Shown: one piece after another, positions 32,714 to 44,900 of the stretch
How positions within the stretch are numbered: position 1 is the first letter of the stretch
Layout: the number at the start of each line of letters is the position of its first letter
Assembly (NCBI GenBank): GCA_000310025.1
Contig: FN649733.1
Span: 513,329-577,328, forward strand
DNA: 64,000 nucleotides
From: Ectocarpus siliculosus
Taxonomy: Eukaryota > Sar > Phaeophyceae > Ectocarpales > Ectocarpaceae
Direction: 5' to 3'
Program-made: the position numbers and the translations under genes
The notes under the pieces: model-generated
Seen by the model: the letters and a program-made list of their open reading frames with translations, nothing else
Database searches by the model: none
Told to the model about the DNA's origin: nothing

Positions 32714-34424
32714 ACGTGTACAGCTGCGTCGCGTGCGGTAGTACTTCTGCTGCCCGGAGACAAACTTTATTGCGATTGAACGCGGCTAGCACCTCTTCCC
32801 CAAGACGACTGCTGTGTGTTCTAGGTTGGATGCTCTATATCTAGAAGCATTGGTTGCACTCTACGGTTGGTTGTTGTCTTTGTTGGTTTCAGTCATATTC
32901 GGAAAGAACGAGGTGGCACGATAAAAGGGTATATCGCTTAGAACTGTGTTAGTGGCGGCGTGTGGGCCAAATCTATTCGGTACCGTATGCTTTGAGGAAT
33001 CGGGGGGGGGGGGGCTGAACCGATTTGGTGTTGCAAGCCCGTCCAGGATACAAGCTGATTTCGGCGCATCTATTTTTACAAATGTACAGGTAGTCGTGCA
33101 CATTTAGTCTGCTGGCAGGACAACTCGCCGTTGGGGTGGTCGTTTCCGGGTGGTGTTTACTATTGGTACTGACACTCGTGCTCAGCACACAATTGTGGGG
33201 CCTTTGGCCGACACCCTCTCGGACTTGATTTTTGATGCGTTTCGTGCTTGACAGCTGCCCAGACCTGGCACGGACGCGCGGTTACACCACACGTTGGACA
33301 CACACGATATGTACACAGAACATGAATTTACGGCTTCGGCATGATGTTTACACCACACGGTGATCACGGGCTCTCCGTGAAACGTACATGCCCGCATGTT
33401 AATTCTGCGCCATGTCACTTCACTGGTAGGGTCCCTGTGCTTGTCATGGTACTACAGCAGTAGAGGCCGCGAAACCGATCGAGTTCTCTCTACAACAAGG
33501 GGTTGCTAGTGACACGGTGACACGGAGAAGGGCTGCGGAAAGCGATCTCTTTCTGAGATACATGTGGTTTGCTCCTGACTGAAAGGAGTACATAACATGC
33601 TGTGAAGAGAGGGATGGCGGTGGAGGTGAGACGTCCAAACGAACTACACATGTAGTCTACAGCAGTGGAAACATACACGCTCCGCAGTGAAGACTACTAC
33701 TTACTACTGCTGTACAGCGTAAGACATTATTTACTTGTACTGTGTCTGGTACATGGACGTTTTCTACATACCACGAAATACAGAGAGATCGTTTGAAAGT
33801 TTCTGTACTCGCTACTGCTGTAGCCGACGACACACAGACCACAATCCAAAATCGACAAGCATGTGGATGCGTGTGTAGTCCTACGAGCTCCATCGCATCT
33901 ATGTGGATCCTGCCTGTGGGCTATTCGCGTGCATGCGCATGCCATCTCCGTTGACATTTTTTAGCAGATTTACCCGCCGAAGCAGGACATATATCGGTGG
34001 AACCCAAGCTATCGTACATTGCAACAACTTCTTACAGGGCCAGCACTCTGTACGTCATCTGTCCCCATCGCAATACAAACAACAGGACATCGCTCCGCAC
34101 GCCACTCATCCGCAACATGCTGCTGCTACTGAAAGAACAGATGACCCATGTCTCGGCATTTGGAATACCACCGTTGGGTCTGCGCTGGTCCCGAGAGTTT
34201 GTCCGCTGCCGACCTCGAAACATGAGGAAAATATGTAACCCATGGTACGAGTCGTGAGTTTAATCTATGGTGCACAGTAGTGATATACTTTTGGATACGA
34301 AGACGCGCCCGATTGACGGGCTATACATAAGATGCGCGTGGTTTCACAATCAACCTAATCGGAAAATTAGCCATATTTTCAACATTGATTTTAGATTGTG
34401 TGGTTTTTTCCTTGTTCACATCAA
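32714..34424. other. Intergenic region without supported gene
   Basis: It holds the 3' side of the membrane-protein gene and then AT-richer DNA. There are many short ctgcagtag-like and tactactgctgt segments around 33430-33730, but no clear repeat unit. Open frames here are short and do not show protein-like composition. Confidence 0.5.
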
Positions 34425-34496
34425 GCCGGCATAGCTCAGTGGTAGAGCGGCACCTTCGTAAGGTGTAGGCCGAGAGTTCGATCCTCTCTGTCGGCT
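34425..34496 (+). tRNA. tRNA-Thr (anticodon CGU)
   Basis: A complete 72-nt cloverleaf. The acceptor stem is gccggca/tgtcggc (one G-U), the D arm gctc/gagc, the anticodon arm gcacc-ttcgtaa-ggtgt with CGT at the anticodon, the variable loop aggcc, and the T arm gagag-ttcgatc-ctctc, with a T discriminator base. The internal A box (tagctcagtgg) and B box (gttcgatcc) are intact. CCA is not encoded, as expected for a eukaryotic nuclear gene. A T-run at 34525-34532 could serve as the pol III terminator; a nearer one is not obvious. Confidence 0.93.
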
Positions 34497-34931
34497 TCAC
34501 AAGCTGAAGTTTTTCCATTCTATATTTTTTTCCCCGATTTTTTCTTGCTATCTCTGTCATCAGTCTCTGTCTCGCCTTTCTTTCGAGCAGCCTCCTCCCT
34601 TTCTTGCGGTATTCTCTCTTCGGTTGATTTGGTACGAATAGTACTGAAACGATTCATAAGGCAACATGTTTTCTGATTTAACCTTTTCTCACCCGGTTAA
34701 ACTAATGTGTACTGTTTTTTGGGCCATCTGTGGCCATTATTTTTAGTTTCTTCTCCCTACTACATACGGAGTACTTTGTTTGGTACATCACTATTTTTCA
34801 GTTCGTCATGTTGAAAGACCTCTTTCTTGTGTTTTGATCACCCAACCAATCATTTGTCTATTAATTTTGTGACAATTGAAGTAGCCGGTGCGATGGTAGG
34901 GCACGTATGTAGGCGGATCGATTGTTGCCAG

Positions 34932-35495
34932 TTAGAACACAGGACAATGCGGGTCGGGCACGACGATATCGACCCTGCTTGAACTTGGTGGTTCGATGCC
35001 GCCACCAATGAAGATTACCCTCCTTCCTTTTGGTTTTTCTTCGATATTGCATTCCACGAAGAAATGATAATTTTGTTGGGCTTGAAACCAACAGAGGGCT
35101 TTTAAAAATCTTCGTATATACTCTGGAGAAAATAATACCACCAGTAGTTGCCGCAACACCTCTGAGCTCTCTCGCCAAAACATAACTGCTGCTTCATCAC
35201 AGGCATCTCGTAAACCTCTCTCCTTTGCACAAAATCTAAGAGCAGCTAGCTCGCCCTTCGAGATACGACCTACCATAACCAATCGAACACATTCACCGAG
35301 TAAGTGCGACCACCTCCCCCTGAAATTGACACCAACCAAAGCTTGAAACCGTGCATGAAGTAAACGAGAAAGAAAGGTAAATAAAACACATGATAAAATA
35401 TTTGTATCAAACCCAAACCGAAAACAACAGGGGCGACAATGCATATAGCCAAGCGAACTGGTGTCGGCTTCGTCCCAGCAGCGACACACACACAC
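34932..35495 (-). other. AT-rich open reading frame, doubtful gene
   Basis: 187 codons lack a stop on the minus strand. The part below about 35330 follows an acceptor-like tgtcaatttcag and reads with mixed, protein-like composition (for example ISKGELAALRFCAKERGLRD). Third codon positions are AT-rich, unlike the GC-rich exons of the neighbouring genes. No family was recognised and no clear ATG start was found. It could be chance, a degraded mobile-element gene or a young gene. Confidence 0.25.
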
Positions 35496-37357
35496 AAGAG
35501 ACAGGAGACAAAAGACAACAAAAATAACAACTCCAAGTTCCGGCCACCATCAATTCCGTCCTCTCCCTCATGCGGCGGCCCTGTCCCATCACAAAAAACT
35601 CACCGAGTCGTAGCAGCCTACATGTAGAACGCCAAAAAATAGACCGTTTTTCAGTCAGTCGTCCTAACCACTACCTACCGGTGTGTGGGCTTGTCTTCGT
35701 CTCACCTCTCACCCTCCTTCTCCCCCCTGACTACAATAACAGGACAGGGCAGATACAATGACCCGATGGTAGAGAACACACCACTCATTCACTGAAACAG
35801 TTTCACTTGAGTTGTCCACGAGAACATACTTGCGGCTGGCAGTCCTTGCCCCCAGGGAGCAACTCCAAGGATTCTAACGATGCTGGGAAGAGGGGAGATC
35901 CGCACAACAGCACAAATAAAACACCTGAGCAAGGGTTTTGTCACCACAACGAACGAAGGCTTGAAGCAAAGGAGGAGAGGTAAGTACGGCAAGTTTGGGA
36001 CACAGACTGGCGAGAAGATTCAGAGATTGACCTTTCTCTCTACTTCCTCTGGCGACCGACAGGAGAACTCAAGGCTGACGAAAAACGGAACAGACAACAC
36101 TCACAGGTATCCGAACATTCATGTCCCTCTTGGGCCACCAGCCACAACCATCAACAACGGCGGCATGCAACACACAAGACCATCACATCCGACTACCACT
36201 GCTATAGACTCTTAAAGACGACATAGACCCACCAAACTAAAAAAGGGCTTAAATGATTGTTCCAGATACGTAGAATGCATAATCGACAACCCCCTGACGC
36301 CGATTCTTATTGCTTCTTTCCGAACAGAATACGCCGAAGGAATCTCAGGATGCCCCGCTTCTTCCTCGCCGGTCGCTGGCAACACCAAGCGAAGGACAGG
36401 CAACGCGGGGAGGGGCAAGGGGCGGATATCAGCACCTCTAATTTTGTTTTCGTCGTATACGTTTCATGTATGACTAACCGTTTCGACCTGGAAGCTTTGT
36501 TGTTTCCCTCGCCATTCAAAACTGCGGAGCAACGATGGTTTCGAGTCTCGTAACACCAATGACCAACAAAACAATCAAAAAGGAAAGTTCCAATACGCAA
36601 GACCTTGCTCGTCGCTTGCAGAAGTGTACCGACTACGTCTGTCTGTGTTTGTCAAGGAACGAATCTCTTGGGGGAAGCATCGTTCGTTCCCGTGGGCATT
36701 CTTGCACATTGCCGTGCGTGTCGTGAGAGTGTGTAGCGCTATCTCTGCCAGTCTCTCCGTTCCAGGTAGAAGAAGAGTGGAAAACTGACCCCAGTCGATC
36801 ATCATACGGGAGGGCAGCGAACGCTCAAGTTATGCCGCTATGAATGCTAACTCTTCGGGTCGCCGGAAGGCGGCTAGGTCCCATTCCTGCGGGTGAGTCC
36901 GGTCGCCACCACCGCGCTAAGGCAGCGCTTTTTATTACGGTTTCTTTTTTTTTGCGGGTTTGCTTTCCAAAGAAATATCACTGACCAAACAAGCCCTTTT
37001 CACAGTATAACACAACTGGTGGGCATCACATAAGTACGCACACTGGCACGCCAACCACCATCGACACCGCCGTCGCCCCCTTCCGACAGCCGTTTTAGCC
37101 GCCACAGAACGATCGATCCAAACCCTCGCAATGCATTCCATTCCCACCTGATCTTTTTGGAACGAGTTTTTGCTTCCCTGGGCGGTGCCGAGAGACGGCG
37201 GCGGCGGTGGCGCTTTTTCCGGCTTGATTTGGTTGTACACCAGTTGCTCCTTGACGTAGCTCGCTGCTCGTCGGTCCATCGGGGGAGGGATTTTCATTTT
37301 CGCCATCATCGGCAGTAACATGGAGGAGGGGGGGGGGGGGGGGGTGTACTCATAGTC

Positions 37358-37439
37358 GTGCATGCCGTAGTCGTTTGACCATTGACCTCGCATCCCTACA
37401 AAGCCGGGACGGAGCACGCCGGCTTCTCACCGGACCAGG
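37358..37439 (-). repeat. Dispersed repeat, copy 2
   Basis: The reverse complement of the copy at 6693-6774, with a few substitutions, and followed on its own 3' side by a poly-C run (poly-G on the plus strand at 37328-37344). Confidence 0.75.
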
Positions 37440-37810
37440 CTCTCACATCACCAAGCGCGAAGCGCCGTGAGGTATTTGGCGAGTCGCATGAAGGGTGAGC
37501 AGCATCCTGCTAAGGGTGTTCGGCATCTTGTGCTTACTTCCTTGCGTACGGATGACAGCTACGTATGACTTAATTTATTTTCTGGTGCTTTCACTTCCAG
37601 AGACAGTTGTAAGCACTGTGTAACTGCCTCGAGGATGCTTGACCATTTTAACACAACGTGGTACGATCATCCCCTGTTGCGCAGAGTGAGGTTTCTCGAC
37701 CCCGCACAACATGATCTACTCGACCACCAATATGGTTACCGCCAAAAAAAAAAACGAGGTAAAAAAAAAAAAACGGTAACCTGGTTGCCGAGTTCACGAA
37801 GTGAATTGGC

Positions 37811-38003
37811 TTGTTTTACAACGTCGTTGCCAAGCGACGAAAACCCAACCCCGATGGCAAACACCGAGGGGGGGGCTTGTTCTACAACGTCGTTGCCAAG
37901 CGACGAAAACCCAACCCCGATGACAAACACCGGGGGGGGCGGCATGTTTTACAACGTCGTTGCCAAGCGACGAAAACCCAACCCCGATGGCAAACATCGG
38001 GGG
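37811..38003 (+). repeat. Three-unit minisatellite with internal hairpin
   Basis: Units of about 65 bp start near 37811, 37877 and 37944. Each contains acaacgtcgttgccaagcga followed by cgaaaacccaaccccgatgg and ends in a G-run of 7-9. The stem CGTCG-ttgccaag-CGACG can fold in each unit. A partial acaacgtcgttg recurs near 38148. Spacers between repeats are not unique sequences, so this is not a CRISPR array. Confidence 0.85.
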
Positions 38004-38927
38004 GGGAGGTGGGGTGGGGGAAATGGCCACAGTAGGGTCAAAATCACAGCTAGCTGTACCATTAATCTGCTGGTGATATGTACACACCATGAACTCGCCT
38101 AGGTATCGAATAGCTCGGTTCCTTTGTCCGAGGTAGCGGGAAAGAAAACAACGTCGTTGTCGAGTAAAATACTCGAAAGTAGAAAAAAATATTATCACCA
38201 TGATCGCTCGTTGCCATGGTGAAACATAGATCCGTGTTTTCGACACTTTCTCGAGGATGGATACACCTAAACACTGAACCTTGTCACCGACAAACTGATG
38301 CGCTCAGCAAAATAAGGAGCTTGTACTCTTCTACCACGCTCACCTGTGTACGAATAACCGGTCTCCCACTGCCAGGCATCCTGCCAATCGCAGAAGAATG
38401 CCAGCACAAGTGAGGGGCGAATTCGGGACAAACAACGATGGTTTTTATGGTGTTTGTTTTCCTGCAAACTTGCGGCGGAAAACGATTTATTTTTTCGTGA
38501 GTTATACACATCTATCTTGGCTTCACGGGAAAGGGACGGCTGAAACCTTTCAGCGATAACAACTAAGGAAAGTACCGCAGGAGGAGGTGGGGCAACAGGA
38601 AATATAAACGCGCCTGTGTGACCCCGGCTGATCCATCAAACATATACGCCGACAGGCGTGTGGACTGGCGTCAGGATAAATGAGACCAATACACTTGACA
38701 CTGACACACACACGTCTTTGCATTGGGTCAGCCCGTTAGCGCGTACGATGACAATAACAAACAACACGCACACGGCACGCTTTTGCACCACAAAGGCTAC
38801 TATGTACTGCAGTTCTTTCTGGGAAGTCATCGTGCGCACAACCACTGGTAACGATGCATGTACGCGGTGTCATGAAATAGTGAATCATGCCCGAAACATT
38901 GGCCTCGTCGCATAGTCTAGGGGAGGG

Positions 38928-41900
38928 TTACCTGGCAGCAGCACCAGCAGCACCAGCAGCACCAGCAGCAGAGGATCGGACACCGCGGCGGGTGTTCCCC
39001 TCCTCGAAACCAGTCGCCAAAACAGTAATCTGCAACTCTCCATCTAATTCATCGAGGGAGGGATGATTGAGAGAAACCGCATGTCCAAGGGTGTGCACAG
39101 TTAGGTTAGGGATAGGGATAGGGTTTGGGTTAGAGACCCTTGGGGGGGGGGGGGGGGGAAGGGCCAGGCACATACCTCCATTTTCTGCATACCACCTTCC
39201 TTCATTCAAAACATGACACAACGTTGCTCCTGACCCGCAGCGAGAACTCAAGTATTTTGCCGAGTTCAGTGCAGTGGGTCTGTCTGGTTCAGTTGCAGTG
39301 GGTCTGGGTGTGTTGTGGCTCGAATTTATCGTGGACTGGGGCAAAATACGAACACGCTCGCTGGCACAGCTTGGGTGGGTACCTCCGTGTGAGGGGGACA
39401 CTCACTCGCGACATCCGCATCCACGAGGGCTCCGAAGATGATGTTGGCGTCGGGATCGACGTTTGCGTAGATGACGCTGGCCGCCTCGTTGATCTCCGAA
39501 ACGGAGCCAAAGGCAATGCAGCGGGCGCAACACGAAACATTCATTGTGTTTTCAGATATGTTTGCGACAGGTATGGACAGCATGGTGGTTCGGTGTTTTA
39601 GGCCCGGGGTTGGAGAGGTCCGGGGTTGGAGAGGAGCGCGTTCCTGCCGACGGGTTGAGTACCCTGTTTCGTTTCGCAACAAGAACCTCAGGCGTGAAGT
39701 AGTTTGTACCCAACGTCCCTCAAGTTAGTGCAGTATATACCACACATGAAAAACCTCGGATGAGAGACCATGTAAAAATGCACTTGGAGAGCCTTAGAAG
39801 CCGAAATCAAACATCAGCCTAGTCATAGCTTTTTTAGGAGCCGGAATGAAATCTAGTCTTTAGACTATTCAGTGGTTGGCGAGTTTCATGGTTTGATTTC
39901 GGCTTCTGAAGAGCCAACCTACTCAACCAAATTAGCGCCTGAGATATATGTCAGAAAGTCATCAAGCGCATTGTTACGTTGGATCGAGCGGAGTGAGTGG
40001 GCCCTCCAACGACAAAGGCTTGATTCATACCGTTTTCATATCGTTAGACCCCATATGGTTGATTCTCGTGTCAGCTATAGCTGCGCCGAGAAATTATTAG
40101 TTGAACAGGAATTCGCAATGAGACCGGCGTTTGTCCGACAAAACTCGGCATCGATGGTGGGGTTTCCTTCGGCAACTCTTGACTGTTTGTAGTTCTCTAT
40201 GTAGCAGGAACCTGTAACATGACAATGCTTCTCGTCGTAAATCGTCTCTCATACACATCTCATAGTATCAACATACTCCTCTACAGGACTGCCTCCTCAC
40301 CTCCGCCAGCGTGAGGTCCGCGTCTCCAATGATGTTAAACACGATTCCCTGTGGAGAAAGGCAGAACAACCCCAACGTGTCCGAACGGAGACGCAACAGA
40401 AACGCGCACGCAAGGCAAAGCGCAACAAAATCACTGCTGCATGAGAAAGGAGGCATGAGTGTCTTCAACTGGACATCGACCGCCCCGGCAATGAAAAGAG
40501 ATGAGGTTTTTAGCGGGATAAAAAAAAGAAAGATAAAACTTATAGTCTGCCGGACCCCCCTCCGCCCTGACAGGTAGGGGGGCTGCGGAGGGGATTGAAT
40601 GGTGAAATGTTGACAAGGGTGAACGTCAGCAACGCTAGCCTTCGATGAACCAAAGCTCTGCTTATTAAAATGAAACAAGGCCTAACACGCTGAGTGTTCG
40701 ATACATTTTCCCCCTGTCGTAGATAGAGGCGAAAAAAATGCCCCTTTGGCAGAAGATGGCAACCCTGTCGCGGGTAGGTAGAGACGAAAAAATTGCCCCT
40801 TTGGCAGAAGACGGCAAAACAAACATCGCCAAGAGACGTACCATGAGGATTGGGGCGAACGCCTCTCAGAAGTCGAACGCCCCTGGACACCAAAAATAAC
40901 CAAACACGCCAAAAATGGATCGAATGCCCCCGGGGCATAATTTTGAAATTGGCCCATGTCGTTTTGTCCTTCTCGTGTGTCTGCGTTGGCTCTGTCCTTA
41001 GCGGTAGAGAAACCTAGCTGCCCCAGCGCCAGAACACGGAAAGGCAGGGAGACAAACCTACACGGAGAACAGTGGGTAATTTGTTTACTATAATCTATCT
41101 TGTTCTGTCTCCCCTTTTACCTATGCATACCTTACCTTTGCGTCGGTCACCGGGAAGTCGAGCAGCGGGGATTCGATCGCCGCTCTTGCAGCCTCGGCAG
41201 CCCTGCGGTCATGACCACACGGTCAGCATGAAAAAAGCACCACAAGAAGGAGATGGGGGGGGGGGAGGGGGGCGTACTCTTATGTTTAGCATGCCTTAGC
41301 GGTTGGAACGTTGACCACGCGTCCTCGAGAGGACGGAGCGTTGTTCCCACAGGGCCGATCACCGATGGCCAATCCTTCCTTTCTACTTTGCCAAAGGTAG
41401 ATAGCTCAAAAATGTCTTCCCTATCCTAGCTATCCTATCGATATCACGTCCCGCCCATTCAGCCCATGTCTTATGGAAGGAGACGGCAGTGGGGGGATAA
41501 AGCGAAGGACCTCTCTTCGCATGCCGTGTCAACTCCATCCTTGTGTTCGATCTATGGCGGTATATGCCGTGCAACATAGATGCCTTCGCAAGAGAAGCAA
41601 CATGCACAGCAGTCGCCGTACTGGTTGTCTTGAATAGTGAGCACTCACTCACCTGTTCTTTCCCTTGGCCTTTCCGAGTCCCATCAGGGCCGTCCCGGCC
41701 TTGTTCATCACAGACCTGTAGCATCGCAAAGGCACACGCGGAGGGTCAACACGACAGGGCATGGTCACGGGACCCACGGTATGGACACGCACGCAACAAG
41801 AAACAGACAGACAGACACTACCGCGCTATCACCATGAACCTGCTGCTCCATACAAACAAATGACGTGGTTGCAGACCTGCGAGCGTGCGCACAATGCATG

Positions 41901-44900
41901 CACAAGACGAACAAGCAGGACTTTCATCACAGACGGTTTCAGCACACAGCTACACACATAGGCGCACTTTGTGTTAGTCAGCAAGACGGCGGGGTCGAAG
42001 TCACCACGAGCAGCGCATCAACAACAGAGGGGTCGGTGTGCCATGCCACGCCGACATGACCTGGTACGCCAGCATCCAAAATGACCTAGTGCAGCGTCAG
42101 AAATCTCCCCCATCTCTACCCAGTCATTGAATACCTGACATCGGCGAAATCAACGTTGACCAATCCGGGCTTGATGATGATCTCCGAAATTCCCACCACG
42201 CCCTGCCTGAGAATGTCGTCCGCTACGAGAAACGCATCTTGCACGGGGGTGTCTTCAGGTACGATCTGCAAGGAGTTGGCCGGTGGTGTGCGATCCCGAA
42301 ATAACCCCATCAAAGGAACGGCACAGCGTTTGTACCGAGGTATCTGGAAGGTGATCGGACAACAGCAACTTTTACCGACACACACGGTCTACGGCTGCGG
42401 GTCCATCGATCTGGCCAAGTTAGCTAATCGAGAGGATCACGCTCGTTATTCTTATGACGCCATGTCAAAGTGCGGCATGGAACAGGAATCAAAAGAATCT
42501 CGATGTGGGGCGCGATGACGCTCTTGCTAAGGCTCCGACACCCCCATCTTGCCTGCAAGAGCTTGTCGTTGGCGATGACGATCAGCGTGTCCACCTTTTC
42601 CCTCAGGAGCTCGATTCCCTCATTCGCCTACCCCGCACAGAAGACAGACAGACGAAACCCGATCAAGCACCAAGTTGACCATGAGAAAATTGTCGAGTCA
42701 ATGATGCAAAGGCGAATGGCTTCACAGATAGCTGATATCAGAAACCTTTAAATTGGTCACAAAATGGACGCCACAATCACTTCAAGGTATCGAAATTATT
42801 TTGGGCGAGACGGTGGTTCCGTTGCATCAAACAAAAAATCGATAAATTCCGCCCAACACGACGAGGAAAAAAAACACCAAGACAACCTCCGAGTAAATAC
42901 TGAGATGGAGATGGAGATGGAGCAACATCAACTACGACGGTCACCTAGCTAGCGCAATTGCCACATAACAGATCGCAAAATCACTTGAATCCATCCATAA
43001 TTTCTTCAATCACCTGACTCATGCGCTTCCGGCCTTCAAACGCGAAAGGTTTAGTCACGACACCGACGGTCAAGCAGCCCTGAGAAGTACGATTTGCCGC
43101 ACCAAGCGAGACGAGGGCATGTGATTCAGCGTGGAACGAACGGGCCATGTAACGGTCTACCGAACGGGCCATAGACCCGTCTACCGCACGGGCCGAACAA
43201 ACAGACGGCCGCCTAGTCGGAAGAAACACAGGGAGGGCTCTCCGCAGCAGGCGTGGCTTGTCTTATGCTACCCGCACTCGAGATTGTTTAACGTCGGACA
43301 CTGACACACGAAGTCTCTGAACCTTCCATCACGGACGTTGCATCAGCAGGAAACCTCCTTTTATCCCTGAACGGGCTTCTAAGATTGAAGCGGTGTAACT
43401 AGTTGCCGCGCATCGGAAGATGCGTTCAGGTCCTTATTGACCACGTTGTAAGAAGTTGGTGTTGACTTTTTTTTGCTCCATGACAAAATTGGAGAGACGG
43501 ACGATACAAAATTGTTGTAACAATAGTGTTCATGTTGCTGCTTTCTGCTGCCAATACAACACGCCAAGCGCCGGGTAGGAACAAACCTACAATGGTAAGC
43601 CATATCGCAATTGCTCTCAGCATCGTGTTCAGATTCTGGGCTGGGCAGCTCGCTCTTCGGTTGCCACGTATGGGTACCAGCTAGGTCAACCGCCAGGACT
43701 CGCACACAACAGCGTAAGTTGCCCCGCCAACAACTAAACGGCCGCCGCCGTTAGGCACAACCCAACCGGACTCTATCCAGAGGAGACATCTCTGTGTTGA
43801 GGCGTCAATTCTGTGCGCCTTTCTAAAGGTTGACAAAAAGCGATGAGAGACACTGCAAGTGTAAAACCAGACGTAAACTGCTACTGTCAAAACAGGAATA
43901 CTATTTCAGAGGACCACACCTGGTCCCTGGCAGCTTCTGCTACATACGGTGCCGCCCCAGAACCTGCGGCGACGGGACCCCCGACAACAGCGGCGAAAAA
44001 CACAGCAGTGAGCACCGCCACGTCAGAGAGAGTCTTTGCTTCAAACACACTCAAACAACATGGGGGCCGTAATTTCCAGTCTAAGCTCTCACAACACGTG
44101 TCCAAAAAGTATCATGACCGTACGCCTGGCAAGAAGGGAACACTTTCGATCGAGAGACCAGATCAAAAAGGATCAATTACGACAAGATATCAACCTTATT
44201 AGACCGCTTCGGATGGGGCAGCAGATGGACTCCACTCTAGGTAGTTGCAGCGACAATCGAAGTATACGTTAAAAGGTGAAATCTCGGCGGTGCCTGTTTC
44301 TTATCTTTCGCCAACCGTACATGTACGATGACGGCTAAAAACGATGGCGATGAGCGGACAGGCAACTTTATTTCAGGAACAACTACAGCACAGCTTCCCG
44401 CGCTGTTTAGTCTCAAAGTGCGTGCCCTACAGAACCTGCCATTCTATCACTATTTGACAGGCAGAACCCACCGGTGCCGCCTCCCATCCCGCAGGTGACG
44501 AAGACCATGTCAGCACCCTGAACAACAAGCCCTGGCGGAAGGGTACAAGGGAGAAGCGATAGCAGCAAAATGGTAGACACAAAACAGAAAGAGCGGAGAG
44601 GGAGATATACGAAAGGCCAGTGGATGGTCGGTGCGATCGATCAGTATCAAGGTCGCACCATTCTTGTCATGCCCAACATTGGTTGCCGATGTTGGGCATT
44701 GTTGGAAATCAAGGTTCTAGTCATACTCGGGGCGTACAACCGCGAGGTCAAATGAGGTACAACTCAGGGTGGAGGGATGGGAGTCAAGGTTAAGGTTAAC
44801 GGTTCCAGTACTCACGGAGGTCGTCCATGCTCTCCTCGGCAGCTTTCCGCCCCACGCTCGGCACGCCCCCCGCCCCCAACCCGCGAGTGACCGACTGCCC

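Larger units (their letters stand above)
34497..38927. other. Intergenic region between tRNA and FtsZ 3' end
   Basis: It contains a questionable AT-rich open frame (34932-35495 minus), dispersed repeat copy 2 (37358-37439) and a three-unit minisatellite (37811-38003). Nothing else could be supported as a gene. Confidence 0.5.

Noticed and set aside
36935-37417. Minus-strand frame containing a poly-Pro run
   Set aside because: It starts inside the dispersed repeat, and the poly-Pro is the repeat's C-run.
37811-38003. Possible CRISPR array
   Set aside because: Repeats are about 65 bp with no unique spacers, in eukaryotic intergenic DNA; it is a minisatellite.
39872-40192. Plus-strand frame of 106 codons
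   Set aside because: It begins within the short inverted-repeat element inside an FtsZ intron and has no homology I can see.
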